Source: Mobilicoccus caccae
Lineage (GTDB): Bacteria; Actinomycetota; Actinomycetes; Actinomycetales; Dermatophilaceae
Assembly: GCF_030161635.1 (NCBI RefSeq)
Contig: NZ_BSUO01000001.1
Span: 248,001 to 312,000 of the forward strand
Length of the DNA: 64,000 nucleotides
Direction: 5' to 3'
Below are positions 42,655-52,898 of the stretch, in pieces (position 1 is the stretch's first letter; every line of letters starts with the position of its first letter). The notes beneath the pieces are model-generated. The model was not told the origin of the DNA and searched no databases. It saw only the letters and a list, made by a program, of their open reading frames with translations. The position numbers and the translations under genes were made by a program.

Positions 42655-43020
42655 ATGAGTTTTCTCATCGGCGACATGACCATTCGCACGCTGAGCGAGG
42701 CCATGACCGGTCTGTCGATGCGTTCGCGCACGATCAGCGACAACCTCGCGAACATCGACACACCCGGCTTCCTCGCCGGCAAGGTCGACTTCGAGTCGGT
42801 CCTGAAGAAGGCGTACGCCGCGGGCACCGACCCGACCGGCATGGACATCGCCACCTCCCGTTCGCTCGAGCCGACGCGGACCAACGGCAGCAACGTCAAC
42901 CTCGACGAGGAAGCGGTGGCGGGTCAGGAGACCCTGCTCACCCAGCAGCTCGTCGCACAGGCGCTGACGAACAAGTACAAGGGCCTGCGCACGGCCATCA
43001 CCGGTAGCGGTCAGGGCTGA
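42655..43020 (+). CDS. flgB: Flagellar basal-body rod protein FlgB
   Basis: The protein has 121 residues. MTGLSMRSRTISDNLANIDT and PGFLAGKVDFESVLKKA are the rod-protein signature. VAGQETLLTQQLVAQALTNK completes the C-terminal helix. It is a proximal rod component and the first gene of the structural operon. ATG 42655 has AGGGGGAG upstream. Confidence 0.93.
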   Translation: MSFLIGDMTIRTLSEAMTGLSMRSRTISDNLANIDTPGFLAGKVDFESVLKKAYAAGTDPTGMDIATSRSLEPTRTNGSNVNLDEEAVAGQETLLTQQLVAQALTNKYKGLRTAITGSGQG

Positions 43021-43030
43021 GGGGGACGTC

Positions 43031-43429
43031 ATGAGCATGTTCGACGCGATGAACATCTCCAACTCCGGTCTCACGACCAACCGCAAGTGGCTCGACGCCA
43101 TCAGCGACAACATCACGAACATGAACAACGTGAGCCGCACGGACGAGGCCGCGTTCCAGGCCCGTTACGTCGTGGCCCGTGCCGCCGACTACGGCAAGCC
43201 CGCCGGTGCCTACGTGGCGGGAAACATGTGGGGCAACCCGGAGGGCCGTGTCGTCGACATGCCCGATCACCCCCTGGCCGACGCGCGCGGGCAGGTGCGC
43301 GTCCCCGACATCAATCTGTCTGACCAGATGGCGCAGCTCATGCAGGCTCAGCGCGCCTATCAGGCCAACCTCGCCGTCGTCGAACGCACGAAGGCGGCCT
43401 ACGAAGCAGCGATCGGAATCGGTAGATGA
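43031..43429 (+). CDS. flgC: Flagellar basal-body rod protein FlgC
   Basis: The protein has 132 residues. FDAMNISNSGLTTNRKWLDA, ISDNITNMNNVSRTDEAAFQ and the C-terminal LMQAQRAYQANLAVVERTKA match FlgC. The stop overlaps fliE (ATGA). Confidence 0.94.
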   Translation: MSMFDAMNISNSGLTTNRKWLDAISDNITNMNNVSRTDEAAFQARYVVARAADYGKPAGAYVAGNMWGNPEGRVVDMPDHPLADARGQVRVPDINLSDQMAQLMQAQRAYQANLAVVERTKAAYEAAIGIGR

Positions 43430-43950
43430 GCATCGCCCCCATCAGCCCCTCGTTCGGATTCGGCGTGACCCCCGGATTCGGCATCAACCCCGCCTACGGC
43501 GTCTCGGCGACCCCGCCGCGCACCCAGCTCGACCTGGGTGGCTCCGGCGGAGGTGTGACGACGTTCGGTCAGGTTCTCGCCGACCGCATCGCCGCCTTCG
43601 GGCCGGCCGCGTCGCCGGCGGCTGCACCGAACGTCACCACTGCCGTCACCGATGCCTCCGGCACCCGCGTGAACAACCTCGGCGGAGTGCAGGCCGTGAC
43701 GGCGCCGGTCAACGCACAGAACGCGGCGAACTCCGGCATGAGCGGGTACGTCTCGGAGAAGCTCGGGCAGTTGTCGGGCCTGCACACGCGCAGCGACAAG
43801 CTGGCGGTGGCCGCCGCGACGGGTGACCTGCGGGACATCCACGAGTACACGATCGCCGCGCAGGAGTCGGGCGTGGCCACGCAGCTCGCCGTCACCGTCC
43901 GTGACAAGGCGGTCCAGGCGTTCAACGAGATCATCCGGATGCAACTGTGA
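43426..43950 (+). CDS. fliE: Flagellar hook-basal body protein FliE, extended N-terminus
   Basis: The protein has 174 residues. The C-terminal 80 residues (LHTRSDKLAVAAATGDLRDI, HEYTIAAQESGVATQLAVTV, AFNEIIRMQL) are FliE, which joins the MS ring to the rod. About 80 Gly/Ala/Pro-rich residues precede it, while FliE is usually about 100 long. The stop overlaps fliF. Confidence 0.9.
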   Translation: MSIAPISPSFGFGVTPGFGINPAYGVSATPPRTQLDLGGSGGGVTTFGQVLADRIAAFGPAASPAAAPNVTTAVTDASGTRVNNLGGVQAVTAPVNAQNAANSGMSGYVSEKLGQLSGLHTRSDKLAVAAATGDLRDIHEYTIAAQESGVATQLAVTVRDKAVQAFNEIIRMQL

Positions 43951-45580
43951 ACAAGAGCAAGATCACCTCCGTCTTCTCCTCCTCGAAGCAGACCTTCGGC
44001 TCGTTCACCCCCGGTCAGCGCGCGGTGACGATCATCGCGCTCGTCGTCGCCCTCGTCGGTGGTTTCGCGTTCATCCAGTGGGCCAGCGCGCCGACGATGA
44101 CGCCGGTGTTCAGCAACCTCTCGGCCACCGACGCCGGTGCGGTCACCGCCAAGCTCGACGAAGTCGGCACCAAGTACGAGCTCGGCGAGGGCGGCACCAC
44201 CGTGCTCGTGCCGGCCGAGCAGGTCGCCAAGACCCGCATCGACCTGGCCGCGGCCGGGCTGCCCAAGAACACCGAGAACAGCCAGGGGTACACGCTCCTG
44301 GACGAGCAGAACTTCGCCTCCTCCGACTTCCAGCAGAAGATGGCCGCCAAGCGCGCCGCCGAGGGTGAGCTGCAGAAGGCCATCGAGAGCATGGACGTCG
44401 TGCAGAAGGCCACCGTGCAGCTCGCGCTGCCCGAGGAGGAGGTCTTCACCGCCGAGCGCACCCCGACCACCGCGTCGGTGCTCGTCTCGCCCAAGCCGCA
44501 GAGCCAGCTCGACGCCGGCCAGGTCGAGGCCATCGTGCACCTGGTCAGCAGCGCCGTGCCGAAGATGACCGCCGGTAACGTCACGGTCACCGACAGCACC
44601 GGAAAGCTGCTGTCGGCCACCGGGACCGGCGGCGCCGCCAGCTCGATCGGCGACCAGCGCGCGGCCCAGGCCCAGACGATGTCGCTCACGGCCCAGCAGA
44701 AGATCCAGGCGATGCTCGACAAGGCCGTCGGCCCGGGCAACTCCTCGGTCACCGTCACGGCCGACCTGAACTTCGACAACACGCGGATCCAGTCCAACGA
44801 GTACATCCCGGCGCAGCCCGGTGCCGTGCCCGTGCAGGAGGACATCGAGACCGAACGCCTGCGCGGCAACGGTCAGACCCCCGTCGGTGGCGTCCTCGGC
44901 CCGGACAACATCACCGTGCCCAACGCCAACGCGGGTCAGACCAACCAGGAGTACGACACCGAGAAGCGCAAGGTGCAGAACCCCGTGGGAACCCGCGTCA
45001 CCGAGACCGAGCAGGCGCCCGGTCGACTGGCCCGGATGACCGTGGCCGTCATGCTCGACTCGGGCAAGTCGGCCGCGATCAACCAGACAGAGATGAACGA
45101 GCTCGTCGCCGCCGCCGCCGGTATCGACGCCGACCGTGGCGACGTCGTCAAGGTCAGCCGCATGCCGTTCGACACCCAGGCCGCCGCCGCCGCCGAGGCC
45201 GCAGCACAGGCCGCCGCCGAGCAGCAGCGTCAGGACGAACTCATCGAGCTCGCCAAGAACATCGGTCTCGCGCTCCTGCTCCTGCTGGCCCTGCTCATCG
45301 GGTTCCGCAAGAGCCGCAAGAAGACCCGCACGGTCGAGATGGGCGACCTCGCCTCCGTCGAGACCGAGAGCATCCTGCCCCCGCAGGGTCTGCCCGAGCT
45401 CCCGCCGCCCCCTCGGAGTACGCGTTGGAGGACGACGAGATGCCGGTCATCGAGGCCACCCCGGTCGACCCGCAGTCCGAGGCGCGCAGCCAGGCTCGCG
45501 CCGAGATCTCGGCACTCGCCTCCGAGAACCCCGACGAGGTCGCGCGGTTGCTGCGCGGCTGGATCGCGGAGAGGAAGTGA
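43947..45580 (+). CDS. fliF: Flagellar MS-ring protein FliF, frameshifted near its end as sequenced
   Basis: About 544 residues. TM1 is at about 25-50 (VTIIALVVALVGGFAFIQWA), then the ring-building domains (ATDAGAVTAKLDEVGTKYEL, GYTLLDEQNFASSDFQQKMA, LPEEEVFTAERTPTTASVLV). TM2 is near 440 (LALLLLLALLIGFRKSRKK). The frame breaks at the C5 run 45408-45412; one base restores the FliG-binding tail (YALEDDEMPVIEATPVDPQS ... RGWIAERK) to the stop at 45578-45580. The structural body is intact. Confidence 0.93.
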
Positions 45581-45657
45581 CGTGAACTCCATGCCCCCTT
45601 CGCCGGCCCGGCGCCCCTGAGGCGTCCTGCGTCCGATGTGCGTGAGAAAGAGATGTC

Positions 45658-46674
45658 ATGAGTACGGTCGCCCCTCACCTCACCGGGCTGCGCAAGGCCG
45701 CCATCCTGCTGGTCCAGCTCGGGCGGGACGCCTCCGCCTCGATCCTCAAGACCCTCCCCGAGCACGAGGTCGAGGCCCTCACGGCCGAGATCGCGCGCCT
45801 GGAGGACGTCGACGTCGAGATCCTGGACGAGGTCCTCGAGGAGTTCCGCCAGGTCGCCAAGGCCCGCCAGTACTACGTGCAGGGCGGTGTCGGGTTCGCC
45901 GAGGAGATCCTCGTCGCGACCATGGGCAAGGAGAAGGCGCAGGAGGTCATGGACCGCCTGACCGCCTCGCTGGTGGAGCTGCCGTTCGAGTTCCTCCGAC
46001 GGGTCGACGCCAAGCTCATCCTCAACTACCTCGCCGACGAGCACCCGCAGACGATCACGCTGGTGCTCGCGCACATGCAGTCCGAGCAGGCCGCGATCAT
46101 CCTCTCGGGTCTGACCCCCGACATGCAGGCCGAGGTCGCGCACCGCCTGGCGATCATGGACCGCACGTCCCCGGAGATCGTCAAGCAGGTCGAGGCGCAC
46201 CTCGAGCGGCGACTGTCCACGCTCGTGCAGGCGTCGGACTCGACCAAGGTCGGCGGCCTGAAGCCGTTGGTCGAGATCATCAACCAGTCCGACCGCACCA
46301 CCGAGCGCCTCATCCTCGAGGGCCTGGAGAAGCGGGATCTCGAACTGGCCGAGCAGGTCCGCGCGCAGATGTTCATGTTCGAGGACATCGTCGGCCTGGA
46401 GGACCGCGCCGTGCAGGTCGTGCTGCGCAAGGTCGACTCCAAGGACCTCGCCGTCGCCCTCAAGGGTGTGCGCGAGGACGTCCGCGAGAAGATCACCCGC
46501 AACATGTCCGAGCGTGCCGCGCTCGCCCTCGCCGACGAGATCAGCATCCTCGGGCCCGTGCGCCTCAAGCAGGTCGAGGAGGCGCAGGCCGTCGTCATCC
46601 GCCAGATCCGGATGCTCGAGGAGGCCGGCGAGATCGTCGTGGCCCGCGGCGGCGGTGACGAGTTCGTTGCCTAG
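45658..46674 (+). CDS. fliG: Flagellar motor switch protein FliG
   Basis: The protein has 338 residues. LRKAAILLVQLGRDASASIL, ANYLADEHPQTI-like LNYLADEHPQTITLVLAHM, the RTTERLILEGLEKRDLELAE region and MFMFEDIVGLEDRAVQVVLR (torque helix region) are diagnostic. It links the MS ring to FliM and the stator. FliM and FliN are not in the window. Confidence 0.96.
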   Translation: MSTVAPHLTGLRKAAILLVQLGRDASASILKTLPEHEVEALTAEIARLEDVDVEILDEVLEEFRQVAKARQYYVQGGVGFAEEILVATMGKEKAQEVMDRLTASLVELPFEFLRRVDAKLILNYLADEHPQTITLVLAHMQSEQAAIILSGLTPDMQAEVAHRLAIMDRTSPEIVKQVEAHLERRLSTLVQASDSTKVGGLKPLVEIINQSDRTTERLILEGLEKRDLELAEQVRAQMFMFEDIVGLEDRAVQVVLRKVDSKDLAVALKGVREDVREKITRNMSERAALALADEISILGPVRLKQVEEAQAVVIRQIRMLEEAGEIVVARGGGDEFVA

Positions 46675-47401
46675 CGCCCGCCGTCAGCACACCCCGGTCC
46701 GCCCGAGCTACGTCATCCGGGCGGTCGAGGACGACGTGTCCCGTCCCGCGCGGATGGGGTCGGACCTGACGACGACCGAGTTCGCGCCGGTCGGTATCGC
46801 CGACCCCCGCCTCGTGGACCCCTATCTCGCGCAGCTCGTCGAGGAGGCACGGGAGGAGGCACGCAAGGAGGGGTACGAGGCCGGGCGTCGGGCCGGGTTC
46901 GAGGTCGGCCGCGCCGAGGGGCTGGAACTCCTGGCGCAGCAGCAGGCCGAGTTCGCCGAGGAGGACGCGCGGGAGCGTGCCTCCCGCAAGGAGCGGCTCG
47001 GTGAGCTGCTCATCGCCGTCGAGACCGCCATCGCCTCCGCGCTGGACTACCAGGCTCCGGCGATCGCCGAGATGCAGGAGGTCATCAGCGGCCTGTCGGC
47101 GGAGATCGCCGCGGCCGTGATCGGCCACCACCTGGCGGTGGGGGACTGCACGGCCCGCGACGCCGTCATGCGTGCGCTGGGGCAGGTGCCGCGGCGCGTG
47201 CGGGTCAGCCTGCGGATGAACCCGGCCGACCTCGCCGAGGTCGAGGCCATCACCGGCGACATCACCGACTGGACCGTCGCGCAGGTCATCCCCGACCCGA
47301 GCGTGGCCCGCGGCGACGCGATCGCCCTGGCCGACAACCTCGAGGTCGAGGCGAGCATCTCCGGCGCCCTCGCGCGCGTCAACGAGGCGCTCGGCCGATG
47401 A
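46655..47401 (+). CDS. fliH: Flagellar export regulator FliH
   Basis: The protein has 248 residues. The N-terminus is variable. Then come an AxxxG-rich helix (EEARKEGYEAGRRAGFEVGR) and a V-ATPase E-subunit-like C-domain (VRVSLRMNPADLAEVEAITG). It holds FliI at the export gate. GTG 46655 overlaps fliG by 20 bases; TTG 46667 is another possible start. The stop overlaps fliI. Confidence 0.85.
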   Translation: MTSSLPSARRQHTPVRPSYVIRAVEDDVSRPARMGSDLTTTEFAPVGIADPRLVDPYLAQLVEEAREEARKEGYEAGRRAGFEVGRAEGLELLAQQQAEFAEEDARERASRKERLGELLIAVETAIASALDYQAPAIAEMQEVISGLSAEIAAAVIGHHLAVGDCTARDAVMRALGQVPRRVRVSLRMNPADLAEVEAITGDITDWTVAQVIPDPSVARGDAIALADNLEVEASISGALARVNEALGR

Positions 47402-48750
47402 CCGTCGACTCGTCCCAACGGGCCGGACGCCACGTCGTGCTCTCCGGAGTCTACGCCGACCTCGCCCGGCAGGTGCGCCAGGCCGCCACGCCGCTGGCCA
47501 AGGGCAAGGTCGTCAGCGCCGTCGGTCTGTCCATCGAGATCGCCGGCCTGGAGCTGGGGATCGGCGAGGCCGTGCGCATCATCGGCGACCACGGCCCGAT
47601 CATGACCGAGGTCGTCGCCCTCCACGACGGGTACGCCTCGTGCATGCCGGTCTCGGACCTGCGCGGCGTGCGCGCCGGCAACCCCGTGCTCTCCACGGGC
47701 GCTCCGCTGCAGGTCCCCGTGGGTGCGGGGCTGCTCGGACGCGTCGTCGACGCCCTCGGACGCCCGATGGACGGCGGCCCACCGCTGACCAACGTCACGT
47801 TGACCAGCTCGGACGGCACGCCGCCCCCGGCGATGGAACGCGAACGCATCACCGACCCGATGCCGCTCGGCGTCCGCGCCATTGACACGCTCGTGCCGGC
47901 CGGGCGCGGCCAGCGCATGGGCATCTTCGCGGGCTCCGGTGTCGGCAAGTCGAGCCTGCTCTCGATGATCGTCCGCGGCACCGAGGCGCCGGTCTCGGTG
48001 CTGGCCCTGGTCGGCGAACGCGGCCGTGAGGTCCGCGAATTCATCGAGGGCGACCTCGGACCCGAGGGCATGAAGCGGTCCGTCGTCGTCGTGGCGACCT
48101 CCGACGAACCCTCCCTGGTGCGTCTGCGGGCGGCGTTCACGGCCACCCGGATCGCGGAGTGGTTCCGCGACCAGGGCCAGGACGTCATCCTCTGCATGGA
48201 CTCGGTCACCCGAGTCGCGATGGCCCAGCGCGAGGTCGGCCTCGCCGCCGGCGAACCGCCCGCCACCCGCGGCTACCCGCCGAGCGTGTTCGGGCTCATG
48301 CCGCGGCTGCTCGAACGGGCCGGCATGTCCAAGGACGGGTCGATCACGGCCCTGTACACGGTCCTCGTCGACGGCGACGACCTCAACGACCCCATCGCCG
48401 ACAACGTGCGGTCGATCCTCGACGGACACATCGTGCTGTCGCGCAAACTCGCCACGCAGGGCCACTTCCCGGCCATCGACGTGCTCGAGTCGATCTCGCG
48501 TGTCAACAACGCCGTGACGACGAGGGACCAGCGCGCCGACGCCACCCTGCTGCGCGGCCTGCTCGCAGCGCGCCGCGACGCCAAGGACCTCATCGACATC
48601 GGCGCCTACGTCGCCGGCAGCAACCCGCAGGTCGACCGGGCCCTCGCGCAGTCGGCCGACATCGACGCGTTCCTGCGCCAGGACATGGAGGACCTCACCC
48701 CCGCACCCCAGGCGTGGGAATCGCTGAACCGCATCGCCGAGTCGGGCTGA
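47398..48750 (+). CDS. fliI: Flagellum-specific ATPase FliI
   Basis: The protein has 450 residues. Walker A is GIFAGSGVGKSSLLSMIVRG, Walker B is ILCMDSVTRVAMAQREVGL, then GEPPATRGYPPSVFGLMPRL, all type III ATPase signatures. It powers or aids export of rod, hook and filament proteins. The ATG overlaps the fliH stop. Confidence 0.96.
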   Translation: MTVDSSQRAGRHVVLSGVYADLARQVRQAATPLAKGKVVSAVGLSIEIAGLELGIGEAVRIIGDHGPIMTEVVALHDGYASCMPVSDLRGVRAGNPVLSTGAPLQVPVGAGLLGRVVDALGRPMDGGPPLTNVTLTSSDGTPPPAMERERITDPMPLGVRAIDTLVPAGRGQRMGIFAGSGVGKSSLLSMIVRGTEAPVSVLALVGERGREVREFIEGDLGPEGMKRSVVVVATSDEPSLVRLRAAFTATRIAEWFRDQGQDVILCMDSVTRVAMAQREVGLAAGEPPATRGYPPSVFGLMPRLLERAGMSKDGSITALYTVLVDGDDLNDPIADNVRSILDGHIVLSRKLATQGHFPAIDVLESISRVNNAVTTRDQRADATLLRGLLAARRDAKDLIDIGAYVAGSNPQVDRALAQSADIDAFLRQDMEDLTPAPQAWESLNRIAESG

Positions 48751-48757
48751 ACCGGCC

Positions 48758-49189
48758 GTGGCGAAGTTCACGACGCCCTACGACACGTTGCTGCGGGTCA
48801 GGCGCATCGAGGAGGACAAGGCGAAGGCCGAGATGGCGAGCGCCTCCCACGCGCAGCGGGCCGCGCAGGCCACGCTCGAGAGCCGCGAGGCGGCCTACCC
48901 CGACCTCGTGCGGCCTCCGGATGCTGAGACGGCACTGAGGGATTTCCGTCGACATCAGGAGTCGGCCGAGGCCGCCGCCGCATCCGTCACCCAGGCGAGG
49001 CAGGCGAACGAATCGGCATACGAACAACTGGAGTCCGCGCGGACGCTGCTCCAGGAGGCCGCGATGCGCACCCAGGGACTCGAGCGGCTCGTCGATCGGG
49101 CCCGTGAAGAGCGGTTTCGCGAAATGCTCGATGCCGACCAGCGGGCGGCCGAAGAGAGTGCGTCGAGGAAAAAGAAAGGACGTCGATGA
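48758..49189 (+). CDS. fliJ: Flagellar protein FliJ
   Basis: The protein has 143 residues, almost entirely coiled-coil (LLRVRRIEEDKAKAEMASAS, VTQARQANESAYEQLESART, LVDRAREERFREMLDADQRA). FliJ is the stalk in the FliI ring. The gene position (fliI-fliJ) supports it. GTG 48758; the stop overlaps the hydrolase gene (ATGA). Confidence 0.85.
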   Translation: MAKFTTPYDTLLRVRRIEEDKAKAEMASASHAQRAAQATLESREAAYPDLVRPPDAETALRDFRRHQESAEAAAASVTQARQANESAYEQLESARTLLQEAAMRTQGLERLVDRAREERFREMLDADQRAAEESASRKKKGRR

Positions 49190-50586
49190 CGATCGAGGCG
49201 AGCGGCCTGGCGGCCGCCCAGTCGAGGGTCGCGCAGATCCAGTCGCTCTTCGGACCGAAGGCCGCCCCTGCGACGGCCACGGCGACGTCGGCGACGGCCA
49301 CGAACGGGTCGTTCGGCGACGCGATGACCCGTGCCCGCAGTCAGTCGGCGACCGCACAGCCCTCCGCCGACGCGGCGACCTCGCACGCGCAGAACGCGCC
49401 CACCGCTGCCGGCCGGTCCAGCGCCGGCGCCGCGGCGACGCGGGCGGAGTCTGCTCCGGCGACGTCCTCCGGCGGGCTCAAGGACGCCGACGCCGTGCTG
49501 GCCACCGCCAAGAAGTACCTCGGCATCCCCTACAAGTGGGGCGGCACCAACCCGAAGGTCGGCCTCGACTGCTCGGGCTTCGTGCAACTCGTGTTCAAGC
49601 AGCACGGGATCTCCCTGCCGCGCGTCTCGCGCGACCAGGCACGCCAGGGCTCGAAGGTGGAATCCCTCGCCCAGGCCAAGCCCGGTGACCTCGTGGCGTT
49701 CAACAGCCCGGTCAGCCACATCGGCATCTACGTGGGCGACGGCAAGATGATCCACGCCCCGCGCACCGGCGACGTCGTCAAGATCAGCAACGTCCACAAG
49801 AACATCACCGCCATCCGCCGGGTCCTGCCCGAGGAGGCCCCGGGCGCGACCGCCCAGCCGGCCTCGACGACGCCCGCGGCCACCTCGCCGCTGCCGGCCC
49901 CCGGCGTCGACACGGCCAAGCTGGCCACGACGCTGCGCAACGCCGCCATGAGCACCGCGGTCAATGGTGCGGACACGGCCACGTGGCAGGAGGCCGTCGC
50001 CGCGGCCGTCTCGCAGAGCCTGGTGGGCTCCGACGTGGAGAACCCGCAGGCCGCAGTGCAGGCGGCCATCGCCGGTCTCGGCTCCTCGGCCGCCGAAGTC
50101 GTGGCCGCCGCGAGCATGGGCCCGACCGCCACGTCGGCCGTCACCCGCCGGGCGGGTGGCCTCGCGCCGGACGCCGTGGGCACCACCGCGCTCAACCAGG
50201 CCCCGTCGCGCTTCCGTGAGCTGTTCGAGGCCGCCGAGCGCAAGTACGGCGTGCCCGCGACGCTGCTCGCAGCCGTCGCCAAGCAGGAGAGCAACTTCAA
50301 GCCCAACGCGGTCAGCCGCGCCGGCGCCCAGGGGCTCATGCAGATCATGCCCGGCACCGCCCGTGGCCTCGGCGTCACGAACGCCTTCGACCCCGCGCAG
50401 GCTGTCGACGGCGCTGCCAAGCTGCTGCGCTCGCACCTGCGGACCTTCGGCTCGACCGAGCTCGCACTGGCCGCCTACAACGCCGGCCCCGGTGCCGTGC
50501 GCAAGTACGACGGCATCCCGCCGTTCCGGGAGACCCAGAACTACGTCCGCAAGATCATGGCCGGACTCCAGGGGATGGCAGCATGA
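49186..50586 (+). CDS. Bifunctional NlpC/P60 peptidase plus lytic transglycosylase (FlgJ-like role)
   Basis: The protein has 466 residues. After an Ala/Thr linker, an NlpC/P60 domain (about 100-205) has Cys129 (GLDCSGFVQLVF), His178 (SHIGIYVGDG) and His190. A second linker (about 215-335) leads to an SLT transglycosylase with Glu368 (AAVAKQESNFKPNAVS), GLMQIMPGTARGLG and LALAAYNAGPGAV. It can cut both peptide and glycan strands of the wall to let the rod through. No signal peptide is seen, so it may use the flagellar export path. It sits between fliJ and fliK. Confidence 0.88.
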   Translation: MTIEASGLAAAQSRVAQIQSLFGPKAAPATATATSATATNGSFGDAMTRARSQSATAQPSADAATSHAQNAPTAAGRSSAGAAATRAESAPATSSGGLKDADAVLATAKKYLGIPYKWGGTNPKVGLDCSGFVQLVFKQHGISLPRVSRDQARQGSKVESLAQAKPGDLVAFNSPVSHIGIYVGDGKMIHAPRTGDVVKISNVHKNITAIRRVLPEEAPGATAQPASTTPAATSPLPAPGVDTAKLATTLRNAAMSTAVNGADTATWQEAVAAAVSQSLVGSDVENPQAAVQAAIAGLGSSAAEVVAAASMGPTATSAVTRRAGGLAPDAVGTTALNQAPSRFRELFEAAERKYGVPATLLAAVAKQESNFKPNAVSRAGAQGLMQIMPGTARGLGVTNAFDPAQAVDGAAKLLRSHLRTFGSTELALAAYNAGPGAVRKYDGIPPFRETQNYVRKIMAGLQGMAA

Positions 50587-52886
50587 CCGAACTCGTTCCC
50601 GACGTCACCCGCACCCGCTACGGGCGCGCCACCGCCGACGGCGGCCGCACCGGAGGCACCCCCGTCGAGGGGTTCTTCGAGGCGATGAACACCGCGTCCA
50701 AGGGCCCGCGCGGCCAGGCCGCCGACACGGCCGGAGCCGGAGTCGGTGGGCAGGGCGGCGGGTCTTCGGCCGGTGGGTCGGGGTCGGGTTCGGGTTCGGC
50801 GTCGATGTCGACCGATTCATCCACGGGAGAGCCGAAGTCGCTCGCCGCGCAGACGGCGTTCGCGCGGCTCACCGAACGTGGCCTGTGGCACCAGGCGCTC
50901 GGCCTCGCCGCCGGTCTGGTCGACGGCGACGTGCGCCGCACGTCCGAGACGCTGCTGGGCCAGGCGGCGGTGCCCGCTGCGAACGCGGCCGCGACAGCAG
51001 GCGACGACGCGCTCGCGGGCACGGATGCCTCGGTGCCCGTGACCGCAGTTCCCTCTGCCGGTGTCGACGAGGCCGCTGACGTGGCCGACGTCGATGCCGC
51101 TGCCGGCGGCACAAGCGACGTCGCGCCGCTGGACCGTGCGCTCAGCTCGGCCGCGATCGTCGCCGCCGAGACCGCCGCGGGAGCCGCGGCCTCCGCGACC
51201 GCTGCCATCGCCGGATCCTCCACCGCGACCGGTGAGGCCGACGCCGACGTGCCGACCGCGGCGCCGGGCGTCTCGGCGGCCGGGGCCCAGGGGCGTTCTA
51301 CGGGTGCCGCGACTGCGACGGTCCCGACCGTGCCGAGTGCGCCCGCCGAGGCCGCTGCCGGGCAGGCGTTCGGACGAGTCGCCGGATCGCAGCCCGCTGC
51401 CGCGCAGAGCGCGCAGGCCGCTCCCGCAGGTGCCTCGGAGACGACCACCGAGGGCGAGGCCGCACTGCGCGGCGCCGCCTTCGGCACGCCTGCCGTGGCT
51501 TCGGCGGCTGCCGGCCGCGACACCTCCACCGTCGCCGACGATGCGACCGTGCGCCCCGCGGCTGTGCCGCAGGGCGTCGCCGAGGCCGCCGGTGGCGCGA
51601 ACCGTGCCGCTGCTGCTGCGGCGGGCTCACGCACCGATGGCGTCGTCGGCCAGGGAGCCGCATCGCCGCAGGTGGGCTCACAGATTCCTGTCTCCGGCGG
51701 TGCTGCGGACGGCACTCCCGACACCGTCACGGCCACGCGCGGACGGAACTCCGCCGACGCCCTCTCCGGTGCGGCGACGCGCACCGCGGCGGGTCTCGAC
51801 CAGGGCGCGGCCGGCCGGGTGCCCGCGGGTGCCCAGGCACCTGTCGCCCCGGGCGTCACGCCGCAGACTGCTGCGCCGTCGGCCGCCGCTGCTCCCGCCG
51901 CGGGCGCTCCGGTGCCCGCCGTGCCCGCGACGCCGACCGTCGCCCAGCCGACTCCGGCCGGCGCCGCTGCCGCTGGTGTGCCGATCCCCGGCGTGGTGGT
52001 CGAGGACGTCCAGGTCGAGGGTCAGGCTGCCGGTCTGCCGGCCGACGCCGCCGAGACCCGTGTTGCCGGGGAGCCCCGTCAGTTCGTGCAGCGACCGGCC
52101 ACCGAGTCTGCTGGTCGCGCCGCCGTGGCCGAGGCGGCCACACCGGCGGCGACCGATGCAGCAGCGGTGTCCGAGTCCCCCGAAGGCATGTCGGAGGTCG
52201 ACCGCGCCGCTGCGACCGGCGACCGCTCGAGCGTGGACCGCACCGACGTGCGTGCCGACCTCGGCGGCGGGCGTGGCGGGGAGTCCCAGCAGGGCTCCGG
52301 CCGCGAGATGCCGCGCCAGGACATGACTCTGGTCGGTGCCGAGCGGGGCTTCACAGCTCCCGCGTCGATGCCGGTCGTCTCGCAGGCGGCCGCACCCGCC
52401 GGGGCGAGCCCTGCCGGTGCACCGCTGCACGCGCAGATCATGCAGGGCCTCGGGCCGCTGCTGCGCCGCGAGGACGGCACCCACCAAATCCAGTTGCAGC
52501 TCGCCCCCGCCCACCTGGGCCGGGTGCGGATCACCCTCGAGATCCGCGGCGGTGAGGTGGCCGTGATGATGCAGGCCGCCGACGGTGCCGCCCGTGAACT
52601 CCTGCGCGACAACGTCGACCAGTTGCGCCAGCAGCTCTCCGATCTGGGCCTGCGACCCGGCTCGGTCGACGTCGACTCCGGCGGTCACGCCGACGGTGGC
52701 GACGGCTGGCAGCAGCTCGTCGACGCCCAGGCCCAGGCCCGTCGCGCCGCGGAACTCGGCGACGGCACCGGATTCCCCGGCGAGCCCGACCTTGCCGCCC
52801 CGAACACCGAGAACCTGGCGTCGTCCCCTGCCGGCGACGCCGCCCCTGCCCAGTCCGATGACGGCGACCTCGATGTCCGTCTTTGA
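50583..52886 (+). CDS. fliK: Flagellar hook-length control protein FliK
   Basis: The protein has 767 residues. The first 570 residues are an Ala/Thr/Val/Gly-rich, low-complexity ruler. The C-terminal substrate-switch domain has HQIQLQLAPAHLGRVRITLE, GGEVAVMMQAADGAARELLR and LRQQLSDLGLRPGSVDVDSG. It is longer than enteric FliK (about 400). It ends 12 bp before flgD. Confidence 0.9.
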   Translation: MTELVPDVTRTRYGRATADGGRTGGTPVEGFFEAMNTASKGPRGQAADTAGAGVGGQGGGSSAGGSGSGSGSASMSTDSSTGEPKSLAAQTAFARLTERGLWHQALGLAAGLVDGDVRRTSETLLGQAAVPAANAAATAGDDALAGTDASVPVTAVPSAGVDEAADVADVDAAAGGTSDVAPLDRALSSAAIVAAETAAGAAASATAAIAGSSTATGEADADVPTAAPGVSAAGAQGRSTGAATATVPTVPSAPAEAAAGQAFGRVAGSQPAAAQSAQAAPAGASETTTEGEAALRGAAFGTPAVASAAAGRDTSTVADDATVRPAAVPQGVAEAAGGANRAAAAAAGSRTDGVVGQGAASPQVGSQIPVSGGAADGTPDTVTATRGRNSADALSGAATRTAAGLDQGAAGRVPAGAQAPVAPGVTPQTAAPSAAAAPAAGAPVPAVPATPTVAQPTPAGAAAAGVPIPGVVVEDVQVEGQAAGLPADAAETRVAGEPRQFVQRPATESAGRAAVAEAATPAATDAAAVSESPEGMSEVDRAAATGDRSSVDRTDVRADLGGGRGGESQQGSGREMPRQDMTLVGAERGFTAPASMPVVSQAAAPAGASPAGAPLHAQIMQGLGPLLRREDGTHQIQLQLAPAHLGRVRITLEIRGGEVAVMMQAADGAARELLRDNVDQLRQQLSDLGLRPGSVDVDSGGHADGGDGWQQLVDAQAQARRAAELGDGTGFPGEPDLAAPNTENLASSPAGDAAPAQSDDGDLDVRL

Positions 52887-52898
52887 GGAGGACACCCC

